From Streptomyces composti (GTDB lineage: Bacteria; Actinomycetota; Actinomycetes; Streptomycetales; Streptomycetaceae), in assembly GCF_012034205.1 (NCBI RefSeq), contig NZ_JAATEM010000016.1, positions 102,827-166,826 on the forward strand: 64,000 bases of DNA, given 5' to 3'. Positions 52,836-61,203 of this stretch are shown here, in pieces. The position numbers and the translations under genes are program-made. Numbering within the stretch: the stretch's first letter is position 1; every line of letters starts with the position of its first letter. The notes below the pieces were generated by a model. That model was not told the origin of the DNA, searched no databases, and saw only the letters and a program-made list of their open reading frames with translations.

Positions 52836-53980
52836 TGGCCCCCACCAAGGTTCTGACCGGTGCCCGGGTGGTACTGCCCACCGGGACCGTGGACGACGGC
52901 CGCGTGATCGTCGAGGGCACGCGGATCACGGACACGGCCCCCGGCGACGCCGAGACCGTCGACCTGTCCGGCCACTGGCTGGTGCCCGGCTTCGTCGACA
53001 TCCACAACCACGGGGGCGGCGGTGCGTCCTTCACCGGCGGCACGCCCGAGGACGTCCTCAAGGCGGTGCGGACCCACCGCGAGCACGGCACCACCACGGT
53101 GGTCGCCTCCGCCGTCACCGGCGACCTGGACTTCCTCGCCCGGCACGCCGGGATGCTGGCCGAGCTGGCCCAGCAGGGCGACATCGCCGGCATCCACTTC
53201 GAGGGCCCGTTCATCTCGCCGTGCCGCAAGGGCGCGCACGACGAGGAACTGCTGCGCGACCCCGACCCGGCCGAGGTCCGCAAGCTGATCGACGCGGCGC
53301 ACGGGCACGCCGTGATGATGACCCTGGCGACCGAACTGCCCGGCGGCCTGGACTCGGTGCGGCTGCTGGTCGAACACGGGGTGATCGCCGCCGTGGGGCA
53401 CACCGACGCCACCTACGAGCAGACCGTGGCCGCGATCGACGCGGGCGCCACGGTCGCCACCCACCTGTTCAACGCGATGCCGGTGCTGGGCCACCGCGCG
53501 CCCGGCCCGATCGCGGCGCTGCTCCAGGACGAGCGGGTCACCGTCGAGCTGATCAACGACGGCACCCACCTGCACCCGGCCGCGCTCCAGCTGGCGTTCC
53601 GCCACGCGGGCGCCGACCGGGTCGCGTTCATCACCGACGCGATGGACGCGGCCGGCTTCGGCGACGGCCGCTACATGCTCGGCACGCTGGAGGTCGATGT
53701 CGCGGACGGGGTGGCCCGGCTGGTCGAGGGCGGCTCCATCGCGGGCTCCACGCTCACCTTGGACCGCGCCTTCAAACGCGCGGTGACCGTGGACGGCCTG
53801 CCCGTCGAGGACGTCGTCACCGCCATCTCCGCCACCCCGGCCCGCCTGCTCGGCCTGGACGACCGCGTCGGCTCCCTGGAGCCCGGCAAGGACGCCGATC
53901 TGGTCGTCCTGGACGCCGAGTTCACCGTCCGGGGCGTGATGCGCCGGGGGGAATGGGTGGTGGATCCCCGACTGGGCTGA
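52835..53980 (+). CDS. nagA: N-acetylglucosamine-6-phosphate deacetylase
   Basis: 381 residues. The ATG shares its A with the nagK stop (TGATG) behind GGAGG, so it is translationally coupled. Amidohydrolase fold: PGFVDIHNHGGGG (metal His pair), GIHFEGPFISPCRKGAH (metal Glu), AVGHTDATYEQT and ATHLFNAMP (metal His residues), and AFITDAMDAAG (catalytic Asp). It converts GlcNAc-6-P to GlcN-6-P and acetate. Substrate can come from NagK or from MurQ (36436). GlcN-6-P is the effector that releases DasR, so the operators upstream close a feedback loop. Confidence 0.95.
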   Translation: MAPTKVLTGARVVLPTGTVDDGRVIVEGTRITDTAPGDAETVDLSGHWLVPGFVDIHNHGGGGASFTGGTPEDVLKAVRTHREHGTTTVVASAVTGDLDFLARHAGMLAELAQQGDIAGIHFEGPFISPCRKGAHDEELLRDPDPAEVRKLIDAAHGHAVMMTLATELPGGLDSVRLLVEHGVIAAVGHTDATYEQTVAAIDAGATVATHLFNAMPVLGHRAPGPIAALLQDERVTVELINDGTHLHPAALQLAFRHAGADRVAFITDAMDAAGFGDGRYMLGTLEVDVADGVARLVEGGSIAGSTLTLDRAFKRAVTVDGLPVEDVVTAISATPARLLGLDDRVGSLEPGKDADLVVLDAEFTVRGVMRRGEWVVDPRLG

Positions 53981-54100
53981 CCTGTCCCGTGGCCCCGGCG
54001 ACGGTGGCCGGTCCGAGGGGTGGGCCGGTCGCCGTCTGTTTGGCATGATCGTGTCTCCGGGGCCCAGGCAAGGCGCAGGCACGAGGGGGAGGTCGTCCCG

Positions 54101-55030
54101 GTGATCCTCACGGTCACGCTGAACACCGCGCTCGACATCACCTACCGCGTACCGTCCCTGCGACCGCACGCCTCCCACCGGGTCTCCGAGGTGACCGAAC
54201 GTCCCGGCGGCAAGGGCGTCAACGTGGCACGGGTCCTCGCGGCCCTCGGACACCGGGTGACCGTCACCGGGTTCGCGGGCGGCACCGCCGGCCGGATCCT
54301 GCGCGACCGCCTGATGCAGGTACCGAATCTGACCGACGCCCTGGTCCCCGTCTCCGGCACGACCCGCCGCACCATAGCCGTGGTCGACGACCTCTCCGGC
54401 GGCACCACCCAGCTCAACGAGCCGGGCCCCACCATCACCCAGGCCGAATGGTCGGCCTTCCAGGAGGTCTACCAGGACCTCCTCGCGGGCGCCTCGGCGG
54501 TCGCCCTGTGCGGCAGCCTGCCGCCCGGCATCCCGGTGGGCGCCTACGCGGGCCTGATCCGCACCGCACGCGCGGCCGGCGTCCCGGCCCTGCTGGACAC
54601 CAGCGGGGCGGCGCTGCGCCGCGGGGTGGCGGGCCGCCCCGACATCCTCAAGCCCAACGCCGAGGAACTGGCCGAACTCACCGGCTCCCACGAGCCGTTG
54701 CGCGCCACCCAGGACGCCCGCCGCAGAGGCGCGGGCACCGTCGTGGCCTCCCTGGGTGCCGACGGCCTGCTGGCGGTGACCCCGGAGGGCCGCTGGCGCG
54801 CCACGCCTCCTGCGTCCCTGCGCGGCAACCCCACGGGCGCGGGCGACTCCGCGGTCGCGGGCCTGCTCTCCGGCCTGGCCGAAAACCTCCCCTGGCCGGA
54901 CCGCCTCACCCGCGCGACCGCCCTGGCCGCAGCGACGGTCCTGTCCCCTGCCGCAGGCGAGTTCGACCGGGAGGCGTACGAGGAACTGCTGGGCCGGGTC
55001 ACGGTGACGGGCGAGGCGAGCGCAGCCTGA
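54101..55030 (+). CDS. 1-phosphofructokinase-type PfkB sugar kinase
   Basis: 309 residues from the GTG at 54101 behind GGGGGAGG. PfkB fold: ILTVTLNTALDITYRV (N-terminal signature of 1-phosphofructokinase/tagatose-6-phosphate kinases), RPGGKGVNVARVLAALG (signature 1), SLPPGIPVGAYAGLI, KPNAEELAELTG, and the C-terminal catalytic loop GNPTGAGDSAVAG with the base Asp. It phosphorylates fructose-1-P or a related hexose phosphate. It lies 120 bases after nagA with its own ribosome site; co-transcription is possible. No PTS gene is adjacent. Confidence 0.88.
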   Translation: MILTVTLNTALDITYRVPSLRPHASHRVSEVTERPGGKGVNVARVLAALGHRVTVTGFAGGTAGRILRDRLMQVPNLTDALVPVSGTTRRTIAVVDDLSGGTTQLNEPGPTITQAEWSAFQEVYQDLLAGASAVALCGSLPPGIPVGAYAGLIRTARAAGVPALLDTSGAALRRGVAGRPDILKPNAEELAELTGSHEPLRATQDARRRGAGTVVASLGADGLLAVTPEGRWRATPPASLRGNPTGAGDSAVAGLLSGLAENLPWPDRLTRATALAAATVLSPAAGEFDREAYEELLGRVTVTGEASAA

Positions 55031-55139
55031 GCGCCATCCGGCGTATGACGAAGTGCCCGTAGACCGACGTGCCCCGGCTCAGCAAGATCGAAAGGGTGGC
55101 CAACGACCGCAGCACCCCGCACAGGGGGAACAACTCATC

Positions 55140-55462
55140 ATGCGCACACGCCTTTTGGCTTGGCCGGCGCAGCTGTGCTCGCCACGCTGCCGCTGACCGC
55201 AACAACGGCCACTGCCGCGACCAAGTGCGCCAGCGGCAAGATCTGCACGTGGAGCAAGCCCGGGTTCGGGGGCACGAAACACACCTATGGCAAGGACAGC
55301 GGCTGCTGTCCGCGCAGCGGCCGGTCGGTCTCCGACCAGAGCAACAAGGTCGTCACGCTCTGCAAGGACGCTTCCTGTTACGGATCCCGCTTCGACATCG
55401 AGCCGGGCCACTACTCGGAGAAGACCCCGTGGCCAGTGAAGAGCATGGCCGTCTGGGGGTGA
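55140..55462 (+). pseudogene. frameshifted secreted Cys-rich peptidase-inhibitor-like gene
   Basis: ATG 55140 behind AGGGGGA gives MRTRLL, then loses sense. One frame back from about 55160, LAGAAVLATLPLTATTATAA completes a signal peptide. The mature part KCASGKICTWSKPGFGG, CCPRSGRSVSDQSNKVV, LCKDASCYG resembles the streptomycete peptidase-inhibitor/beta-gamma-crystallin-like family of small secreted proteins with three disulfides. One missing base (a G in the GG at 55157-55158 would do) joins the two. A TTG at 55160 could serve as start, but the protein would lack the basic N-terminus of the signal. Confidence 0.65.
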
Positions 55463-55542
55463 CCTACATCAGGCCCGAGGTCCGTTGCGTGAGACATCGG
55501 CTGTGGCCGCCGCAGATCCGGTAGCCACAGCTGCTTCATCCG

Positions 55543-56490
55543 TCAGTTCGGTGGTTGTTCCGCGAGCCAGAACTGGTCGAGATTGGCGTTGCACCGGTTG
55601 CCCTGGTTGCAGACGACCTCGATGGTGTTCGTGCCCTCTGTCAGGTTCACGTTGGCCCAGGTAGTCTGCCAGCCCTTTTCCCAGTCCCCCTTGGGCGTGC
55701 GACCGAAGTTCTCCATGTTCAGCGGGCGGGATTCGGGCTTGCCGTTGACCACCAGGGTGGCATTGGCATCCACGCCGGGGATGCCGTAGCGGGCGTAGAA
55801 GCGATAGGTGCCGGCCTTCTCGATGCCATTGATGGTCCACACGACCTTGGCGCCGACCTTGTTGAAGCCCGCGACGTAGACTCCCCCGTCCGCCTTCGCG
55901 CCCTTGATGTCCGACGCCGTGACCGCCCCGCCCTCCAGGCGGAGTGCCTTCGCATCGATCTTGGGAAGTTCGACCTCGTTGTCCTTCCCGCTCTCGCTCG
56001 CCGACGGAGTCGGGTCCTCCGGCTGGGACTGGCTCGGGGTGGAGCCCGCCTCGTTGCCGGTGCCGCCCTCCTCCTTGTCGCCGCCGATCATGGCGACGCC
56101 GATGCCGATGACGACCGCGGCGACCACCGCGATCGCGCCGATCAGCAGGCCCTTGGTGTTGGGGCCGCGGCCCCGGCCGCCGCCGGTGCCGCCGCCGTAC
56201 GGCTGCTGCGCGGTGTGTGCCGGAGGCGCGCCCCCCGGCAGCGTCTCCGGGGCGGCGTAGTGCGGGTTCGGCTGGCCGTAGGCGCCCTGCTGCTGCGGTA
56301 TCTGCGCGGCGGGACCGGTGCCCTGCTGGCCGTACTGGCGTGTGCCGACCGCCCGCACGCGGTTGACCGAGTTCGGGTAGCCGTAGCCACCGGACGGCGG
56401 CTGGGCCCCGTTGGCCTGGCCGTCGGCGTAGAGGTAGCCGAACGGGTCGTCGTCCTCGGGCGTGCTCGCGCCGTTGTTGCCGGGCGTCAT
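55543..56490 (-). CDS. membrane-anchored CBM35-like carbohydrate-binding protein
   Basis: 315 residues. A Pro/Gly/Gln-rich cytoplasmic N-terminus (residues 1-115) with several Tyr-Gly-Gln repeats is followed by one membrane helix (GLLIGAIAVVAAVVIGIGVAM) and a Ser/Pro linker. The extracellular domain of about 130 residues includes VWTINGIEKAGTYRFYARYG, VNGKPESRPLNM, LTEGTNTIEVVC and NLDQFWLA, which fits carbohydrate-binding module 35/6 folds. It probably binds wall or extracellular polysaccharide. The operon partner is unclear; cdgB lies upstream on the same strand 118 bases away. Confidence 0.8.
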   Translation of the reverse strand: MTPGNNGASTPEDDDPFGYLYADGQANGAQPPSGGYGYPNSVNRVRAVGTRQYGQQGTGPAAQIPQQQGAYGQPNPHYAAPETLPGGAPPAHTAQQPYGGGTGGGRGRGPNTKGLLIGAIAVVAAVVIGIGVAMIGGDKEEGGTGNEAGSTPSQSQPEDPTPSASESGKDNEVELPKIDAKALRLEGGAVTASDIKGAKADGGVYVAGFNKVGAKVVWTINGIEKAGTYRFYARYGIPGVDANATLVVNGKPESRPLNMENFGRTPKGDWEKGWQTTWANVNLTEGTNTIEVVCNQGNRCNANLDQFWLAEQPPN

Positions 56491-56608
56491 CCCTTGGTGC
56501 TCCTAGCTGCGGATCGGGTGCGGATGCGGGTGGTGAGGATGGCGAGCCTACCCGCTTCGGCGCACCCGAACGGGTGACTCAGACCGCATCGACCCGCTGA
56601 CCTGCGTC

Positions 56609-58342
56609 TCAGCCTGCACGCCGGTGCTGTTTGGGACGAGATCGTTTCTCGACGTACATCCGCTCGTCGGCGGATTTCAGCACCTCGTCCGCCGTCATGC
56701 CGCAGTGCGCCCATCCGATGCCGAAGCTGGCGCCCACCCTGACGGCCCGTCCCTCGGCCCTGATGGGCTGGATGATCTCGTTGCGCAGCCGCACCGCGAG
56801 GTCCTGGGCGTCGGCCCGGCCGAGCCCGTCGGCGAGGATCACGAACTCGTCGCCGCCGAGCCGGGCCACGGTGTCGCCGTCCCGTACCCCGTTGCTGAGC
56901 CTGCGGGCGACCTCGATGAGAACCGCGTCACCCGCGTTGTGCCCGAACCGGTCGTTGATCGACTTGAAGCCGTCCAGGTCGCAGAAGAGCACCGCCAGGC
57001 CCTTGGTTCCGTCGTCGCGGTCGCCGGGGGCGACGGTGTGCACATGGTGGTCGTAGCCCTGGTACTCGTCGGCCCCGGGCGGGAAGTCGAAGTCGTGGCC
57101 CCGGTCGAAGTCGGGCGGGCCGTAGGCGGCGTCCGCGGAGTCGAAGGACTCGTAGGGCTCCATGGCGGAGCCGACCGCGGCGGGCAGTGTCGGCTGCGGC
57201 CGCTGGCTGCACAGGCGGGCGGAGAGCCGGGCGCGCAGTTCTGCGCTGTTCGGCAGGCCGGTGAGCGAGTCGTGGGAGGCGCGGTGGGCGAGCTGGAGCT
57301 CGCGGCGCTTGCGCTCCTCGATGTCCTCGACGTGGGTGAGCAGGAAGCGGGGGCCGTCGGCGGCGTCGGCGACGACGGAGTTGCGCAGCGACACCCAGAC
57401 GTAGGTGCCGTCGCGGCGGCCGAGGCGCAGCTCGGCGCGTCCGCCCTCGGCGGAGGTGCGCAGCAGGGTGCCTATGTCCTCGGGGTGGACGAGGTCGGAG
57501 AAGGAGTAGCGGCGCATCGCGGAGGCGGGGCGGCCCAGCAGCCGGCAGAGCGCGTCGTTGGTGCGCAGGATCCGCCCGTGCTGCTCGCCGCCCATCTCGG
57601 CGATGGCCATGCCGGAGGGCGCGTACTCGAAGGCCTGCCGGAAGGACTCCTCGCTGGCGCGCAGGGCCTGCTGCTCGCGCTCGAGGCGGACCAGGGCGCG
57701 CTGCATGTTGGCGCGCAGGCGGGCGTTGCTGATCGCGATGGCGGCCTGGAAGGCGTACATCTGGAGGGCCTCGCGGCCCCAGGCGCCGGGCCGGCGGCCG
57801 TTGCGGGGGCGGTCCACGGAGAGCACGCCGACGAGTTCGCCGGAGGCGCCGGCGCCCTGCGGGCCGGGCGCGTACATCGGGGCGAAGAGGCGGTCGGAGG
57901 GGTGCCACTCGTCCTCGAAGCGGGGCATAGGACCGTCGGTGTACCACTGGGGGACGTCGTCGTCGTCGAGGACCCAGCCCTCGGTGTGGGGTATGAACAC
58001 CAGGTCGCCCCAGCGTTCGCCCATGGACAGGCGGCGTTCCCAGGAGGCGCGGGAGCCCACGCGCCCGGTGATGAGCGCCTCGGCGGCGGGGTTGCCGGAG
58101 AAGGCGGCGACCACGAGATCGCCGTCGGGGCGTACGAGGTTGACGCAGGCAAGCTCGTAGCCGAGGGCGTTCACGGCGCCGTCGGCGACGGTCTGCAACG
58201 TGTCCGCCAGGCTGCGGGCCGTGTTCATGTCGGCCATGACCTGGTGCAGCTGCCGCAGGGACGCAAGACGGACATAGGGTTCCGACTCGGTCTCCATGCT
58301 CGCCCTCCCCCCGAGACCTCGTGGCGAATCAAGGGTGCTCAT
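56609..58342 (-). CDS. cdgB: GAF-PAS-GGDEF diguanylate cyclase (CdgB type)
   Basis: 577 residues from ATG 58342. ATG 58297 (METESEPYV) has the stronger GGAGGG ribosome site and may be the true start. Domains: GAF-like (residues 30-205), a short coiled coil (RLEREQQALRASEESFRQAF), PAS/PAC (220-345, LTHVEDIEERKRRE), then GGDEF from about 350. The active site is LGGDEFVI, preceded by the inhibitory c-di-GMP site RDGD five residues upstream. There is no EAL domain. It should make c-di-GMP, the signal that arms BldD and delays sporulation. BldD-like and CRP-like sites stand upstream. It resembles S. coelicolor CdgB, a known BldD target. Confidence 0.9.
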   Translation of the reverse strand: MSTLDSPRGLGGRASMETESEPYVRLASLRQLHQVMADMNTARSLADTLQTVADGAVNALGYELACVNLVRPDGDLVVAAFSGNPAAEALITGRVGSRASWERRLSMGERWGDLVFIPHTEGWVLDDDDVPQWYTDGPMPRFEDEWHPSDRLFAPMYAPGPQGAGASGELVGVLSVDRPRNGRRPGAWGREALQMYAFQAAIAISNARLRANMQRALVRLEREQQALRASEESFRQAFEYAPSGMAIAEMGGEQHGRILRTNDALCRLLGRPASAMRRYSFSDLVHPEDIGTLLRTSAEGGRAELRLGRRDGTYVWVSLRNSVVADAADGPRFLLTHVEDIEERKRRELQLAHRASHDSLTGLPNSAELRARLSARLCSQRPQPTLPAAVGSAMEPYESFDSADAAYGPPDFDRGHDFDFPPGADEYQGYDHHVHTVAPGDRDDGTKGLAVLFCDLDGFKSINDRFGHNAGDAVLIEVARRLSNGVRDGDTVARLGGDEFVILADGLGRADAQDLAVRLRNEIIQPIRAEGRAVRVGASFGIGWAHCGMTADEVLKSADERMYVEKRSRPKQHRRAG

Positions 58343-58399
58343 CGGCGTATCGTCCTGGCAGGCTTCCCCGCCACTGAATCACAGCGCGCTGCCCACTCG

Positions 58400-58412
58400 G
58401 TACACAGGGTCA
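58400..58412. promoter_or_regulatory. BldD-like box upstream of cdgB
   Basis: GTACACAGGGTCA matches the BldD consensus TnACnCAGnGTnA at all fixed positions except the first. It is centred about 64 bases upstream of the cdgB start. Confidence 0.6.
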
Positions 58413-58427
58413 ACAATTCCTCCCCCT

Positions 58428-58443
58428 TGTGACTCAAGTCACA
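58428..58443. promoter_or_regulatory. CRP-type site TGTGA-N6-TCACA
   Basis: TGTGACTCAAGTCACA is an exact match to the CRP core and lies about 94 bases upstream of cdgB (centre). Streptomyces Crp recognises the same core. It could act on either divergent gene. Confidence 0.6.
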
Positions 58444-58648
58444 GCGGAGTGTGAACACTTGTCAGGTTCGTGCGTGGTTCCCCGAGGCTTCCCGAGGGTG
58501 GATTGTGTGCCGATTGTGCACGGCCCGTGCCGGTCCCGCGGGCGGTGTGCGGTGCTGTCCGGTTCTGCTGGTCGGCCGCTGGTCCTAGGTCCAGGCTCGG
58601 ACCGGGGTCCGATGCATGGGCCATGAAGCGGAGACTAGCGTTTCCGGC

Positions 58649-59233
58649 GTGCCCGACACTCCCTCTTCCCACTCAGCGATCACCGCTCCGCCCGCCGCCC
58701 GGCATGCTGAGGGGGTGAGCAACGACGAGTTCCGTGCCGCGATGTCCCGGCTGGCCTCCGGCGTGGTCCTGGTGACCGCCGTGGAGCCGCCGCTGGACCC
58801 GGACGACCCGCGGGCGCCGGCGGGCGAGGACGTGGGCATGACGGCGACCGCGTTCCTGTCGGTGTCACTGGACCCGCCGCTGGTGCTGGTCTCGCTGCGC
58901 GAGGGGTCCCGGATGGACGAGCTGCTCGAGGAGCAGCCGCTGTGGGCGGTCTCCGTCCTCTCCGAGCACCAGCGGCAGGTCGCGGGACGCTTCGCGATGA
59001 AGGGCCGGGTCAGCGACCGCCTGCTCTTCGCGGACCTCGACCATGTGCGCGGCCGGCACAGCGGCGCCCCGCTGGTGAGCGGCGCCCTGGCGACGCTGGA
59101 GTGCCGCACCGAGCAGCGGGTGACCGCCGGGGACCACACCCTGGTGATCGGCCGGGTGCTGGCGGCGGAGCTGCCGAGCGCCGAGGGCGGCCCACTGGTC
59201 TATTTCCGGTCCCGCTACCGGCAGTTGGGCTGA
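58649..59233 (+). CDS. flavin reductase family protein
   Basis: 194 residues from the GTG at 58649. That start is chosen because TAGCGT (58636-58641) lies seven bases upstream; the frame is open to 58616. Flavin reductase-like FMN-binding fold: FRAAMSRLASGVVLVTA, GMTATAFLSVSLDPPLVLVSL, FAMKGRVSDRLLFADL, and LVYFRSRYRQLG at the end. It reduces FMN or FAD with NAD(P)H, often for a partner monooxygenase. No such partner is adjacent. Confidence 0.88.
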   Translation: MPDTPSSHSAITAPPAARHAEGVSNDEFRAAMSRLASGVVLVTAVEPPLDPDDPRAPAGEDVGMTATAFLSVSLDPPLVLVSLREGSRMDELLEEQPLWAVSVLSEHQRQVAGRFAMKGRVSDRLLFADLDHVRGRHSGAPLVSGALATLECRTEQRVTAGDHTLVIGRVLAAELPSAEGGPLVYFRSRYRQLG

Positions 59234-59312
59234 GCGCGGCCCGCGCGTGCTCTCCTTTCCGCGGGCGGAATTCCTTTTCCCGGCCGGCTCCCGGGCCCTT
59301 GCCCTGCCCGGC

Positions 59313-59785
59313 GTGACGACGACCACGACGGCGCCCCGCCTCGAAGAGATCACCGCGAAGAATCTGGACGCCGCGCTCGGCATACGCGTCCGGCCCGAGC
59401 AGGAGTTCGCGGTCGCCCCGGTGGTGAAGTCCCTCGCCGAGGCATACGTCCACCCCGGTGTCGCCTGGCCCCGCCTGATCATGGAAGGCGACCGCGCCGT
59501 CGGCTTCCTGATGGCCTTCTTCGACGTCGACTGGTTCGAGGACGGCAGCTGCTTCCGCTCGGGTCTGTGGCGGCTGGACATCGCGGCCGGGGAGCAGGGC
59601 AAGGGGTACGGCCGGTCGCGGTGGAGTCGGTCGCCGCCGGGCTGCGCCGCCGCGGCACCGAGGAGCTGTACGTGACCTGGCACCCCGGGGAGCACGGGCC
59701 GGAGGCCTTCTACCTGCGCCTCGGCTTCCGGCCCAACGGGGAGGTCGCGGAGGGGGAGACGGTGGGGGTGCTGCGGGTGCGCTGA
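59313..59785 (+). pseudogene. frameshifted GNAT acetyltransferase gene
   Basis: From GTG 59313 the frame gives LEEITAKNLDAALGIRVRPE, LAEAYVHPGVAWPRLIMEGD, AVGFLMAFFDVDW, WRLDIAAGEQGKGYGR (acetyl-CoA loop), then loses sense and stops at 59675. One frame back the expected end follows: VAVESVAAGLRRRGTEELYV, HPGEHGPEAFYLRLGFRPNG, ending at 59785. A missing T in CGGTCGCG (59602-59609) would restore YGRFAVESV. The family acetylates amines (spermidine-type GNATs look similar). Without repair the product lacks its last 55 residues. Confidence 0.7.
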
Positions 59786-59874
59786 GCGCGCCGGGCGGCT
59801 GGACCTTCATCACCGTCGGCTCCGGCGCCGAGGGCCGTGCGCGGGCCGGCCCCGGCCGCTTGCGACCGTCCGGG

Positions 59875-60345
59875 TCAGATCCAGCCGCGTGGGGAGCGGC
59901 CCCGCTTGGTCTCGGAGCGGCGCTTCTTCTCCCGCAGCCTGCGCTCGTCGATCCCGCGCGGCACCCGGGTGGGCTTGCGGGGCTTGGGCGGGGGCGCGGT
60001 GGCCTCGGCGAGCAGCGCCGCCAGACGCGCGGCGGCGGCCTCCCGGTTGCGCCATTGCGAACGGTGCTCGGAGGCCCGGACGGTGATCACGCCGTCGGTC
60101 AGACGTCCGGCCAGCCGCTCCAGCGCCCGCCGCTTCCACACCTCGGGCAGCGCCTCGGTGCGGGCCAGGTCGAAGCGCAGCTCCACCTGCGAGTCGCTGG
60201 TGTTCACATGCTGTCCCCCGGGCCCGGACGAACGCGAGAAACGCCACATCAGCTCCGACTCGGGCAGCGATACGGAGCCGCGGACGGTCAGATGCCGGGG
60301 CGCCAGGCCCCCGGGCCTGCGGGAGAGACCGGACATGCCGTCCAT
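59875..60345 (-). CDS. arfB: ArfB-type peptidyl-tRNA hydrolase (ribosome rescue)
   Basis: 156 residues. The release-factor catalytic motif GGQ (residues 43-45, in SSGPGGQHVNTSDSQVELRF) is followed by a basic C-terminal tail (REKKRRSETKRGRSPRGW) that in ArfB/YaeJ enters the empty mRNA channel. It frees peptides from stalled, stop-less ribosomes. An alternative start is ATG 60336. It is divergent from terD. Confidence 0.93.
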   Translation of the reverse strand: MDGMSGLSRRPGGLAPRHLTVRGSVSLPESELMWRFSRSSGPGGQHVNTSDSQVELRFDLARTEALPEVWKRRALERLAGRLTDGVITVRASEHRSQWRNREAAAARLAALLAEATAPPPKPRKPTRVPRGIDERRLREKKRRSETKRGRSPRGWI

Positions 60346-60405
60346 GGTCGCGCCCGTGAGCGGGTCACGTCACCCGAATTTCGTAGGTAAAGAAAGTAAA
60401 GCGGC

Positions 60406-60433
60406 GGGAACCACGTGAACGCCTGTCCGCGTT
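60406..60433 (+). promoter_or_regulatory. possible ECF (SigR-like) promoter of terD
   Basis: GGGAAC (60406-60411), 19 bases, then GTT (60431-60433), close to the SigR pattern GGGAAT-N18/19-GTT. It lies 58 bases before the terD start. It coincides with a small hairpin (GAACGC/GCGTTC), so the match could be chance. Confidence 0.3.
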
Positions 60434-60490
60434 CAAGGGGGTAGCTGTAGCTTTTTTGCCGTACGCACACGAGGGAAGGAACTCCCAACA

Positions 60491-61066
60491 ATGGCTGTAA
60501 GCCTGTCCAAGGGTGGCAACGTCTCGCTCACCAAGGAGGCACCGGGCCTGACGGCTGTCACCGTGGGCCTCGGCTGGGACGTCCGCACCACCACCGGCAC
60601 GGACTTCGACCTCGACGCGTCGGCGATCGCGGTCAACCCGCAGGGCAAGGTCTACTCCGACGCCCACTTCGTCTTCTTCAACAACAAGCAGACGCCGGAC
60701 AACAGCATCGTCCACACCGGTGACAACCGCACCGGCGAGGGCGAGGGCGACGACGAGGCGATCAACGTCAACCTCGCCGCCCTCCCGGCCGATGTCGAGA
60801 AGGTCGTCTTCCCGGTCTCCATCTACGACGCGGAGAACCGCGGCCAGAACTTCGGGCAGGTCCGCAACGCCTACATCCGCATCGTCAACCAGGCCGGCGG
60901 CACCGAGATCGCCCGCTACGACCTGTCGGAGGACGCGGCCACCGAGACCGCCATGATCTTCGGCGAGCTCTACCGCAACGGCGCCGAGTGGAAGTTCCGC
61001 GCCGTCGGCCAGGGTTACGCCTCGGGCCTGGTCGGCATCGCCCAGGACTTCGGCGTGAACGTCTGA
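60491..61066 (+). CDS. TerD-family stress protein
   Basis: 191 residues. [20 protein letters not shown] at the N-terminus, [21 protein letters not shown] (calcium-binding acidic cluster), [21 protein letters not shown], and [24 protein letters not shown] are textbook TerD. The fold binds Ca2+, and in Streptomyces TerD proteins affect tellurite resistance and development. It is a single gene here, not in a ter cluster. Ribosome site GGGAAGGAAC before the ATG; a strong bidirectional terminator follows. Confidence 0.95.
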   Translation: MAVSLSKGGNVSLTKEAPGLTAVTVGLGWDVRTTTGTDFDLDASAIAVNPQGKVYSDAHFVFFNNKQTPDNSIVHTGDNRTGEGEGDDEAINVNLAALPADVEKVVFPVSIYDAENRGQNFGQVRNAYIRIVNQAGGTEIARYDLSEDAATETAMIFGELYRNGAEWKFRAVGQGYASGLVGIAQDFGVNV

Positions 61067-61108
61067 CCCAGGCGTCCGCACGCGCACCGCAGTTCGCACG
61101 CGCACGTC

Positions 61109-61148
61109 CCGGAGCCCCCGGCCGCCCTGCTGCGGCCGGGGGCTCCGG
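61109..61148. terminator. bidirectional terminator between terD and the M1 peptidase gene
   Basis: A perfect 17-bp stem (starting CCGGAGCCCCCGGCCGC) with a 6-base loop between convergent genes. Confidence 0.85.
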
Positions 61149-61203
61149 CGCAGGTGCGACGTCCGGCCGGCTCCCGGCGGATGTGCGGGTCCCGGGTGCC
61201 GTC

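Larger units (their letters stand above)
58343..58648. other. 306-base divergent regulatory region of cdgB
   Basis: Holds a BldD-like box (58400-58412), a CRP-type palindrome (58428-58443) and, nearer the flavin reductase gene, the near-palindrome CTGGTCCTAGGTCCAG (about 58578-58593). The flavin reductase promoter hexamer TAGCGT is at 58636-58641. Confidence 0.6.

Noticed and set aside
58578..58593. CTGGTCCTAGGTCCAG as a DasR site
   Set aside because: The core is two bases too long and asymmetric relative to TGGTCTAGACCA. Listed only as a near-palindrome.
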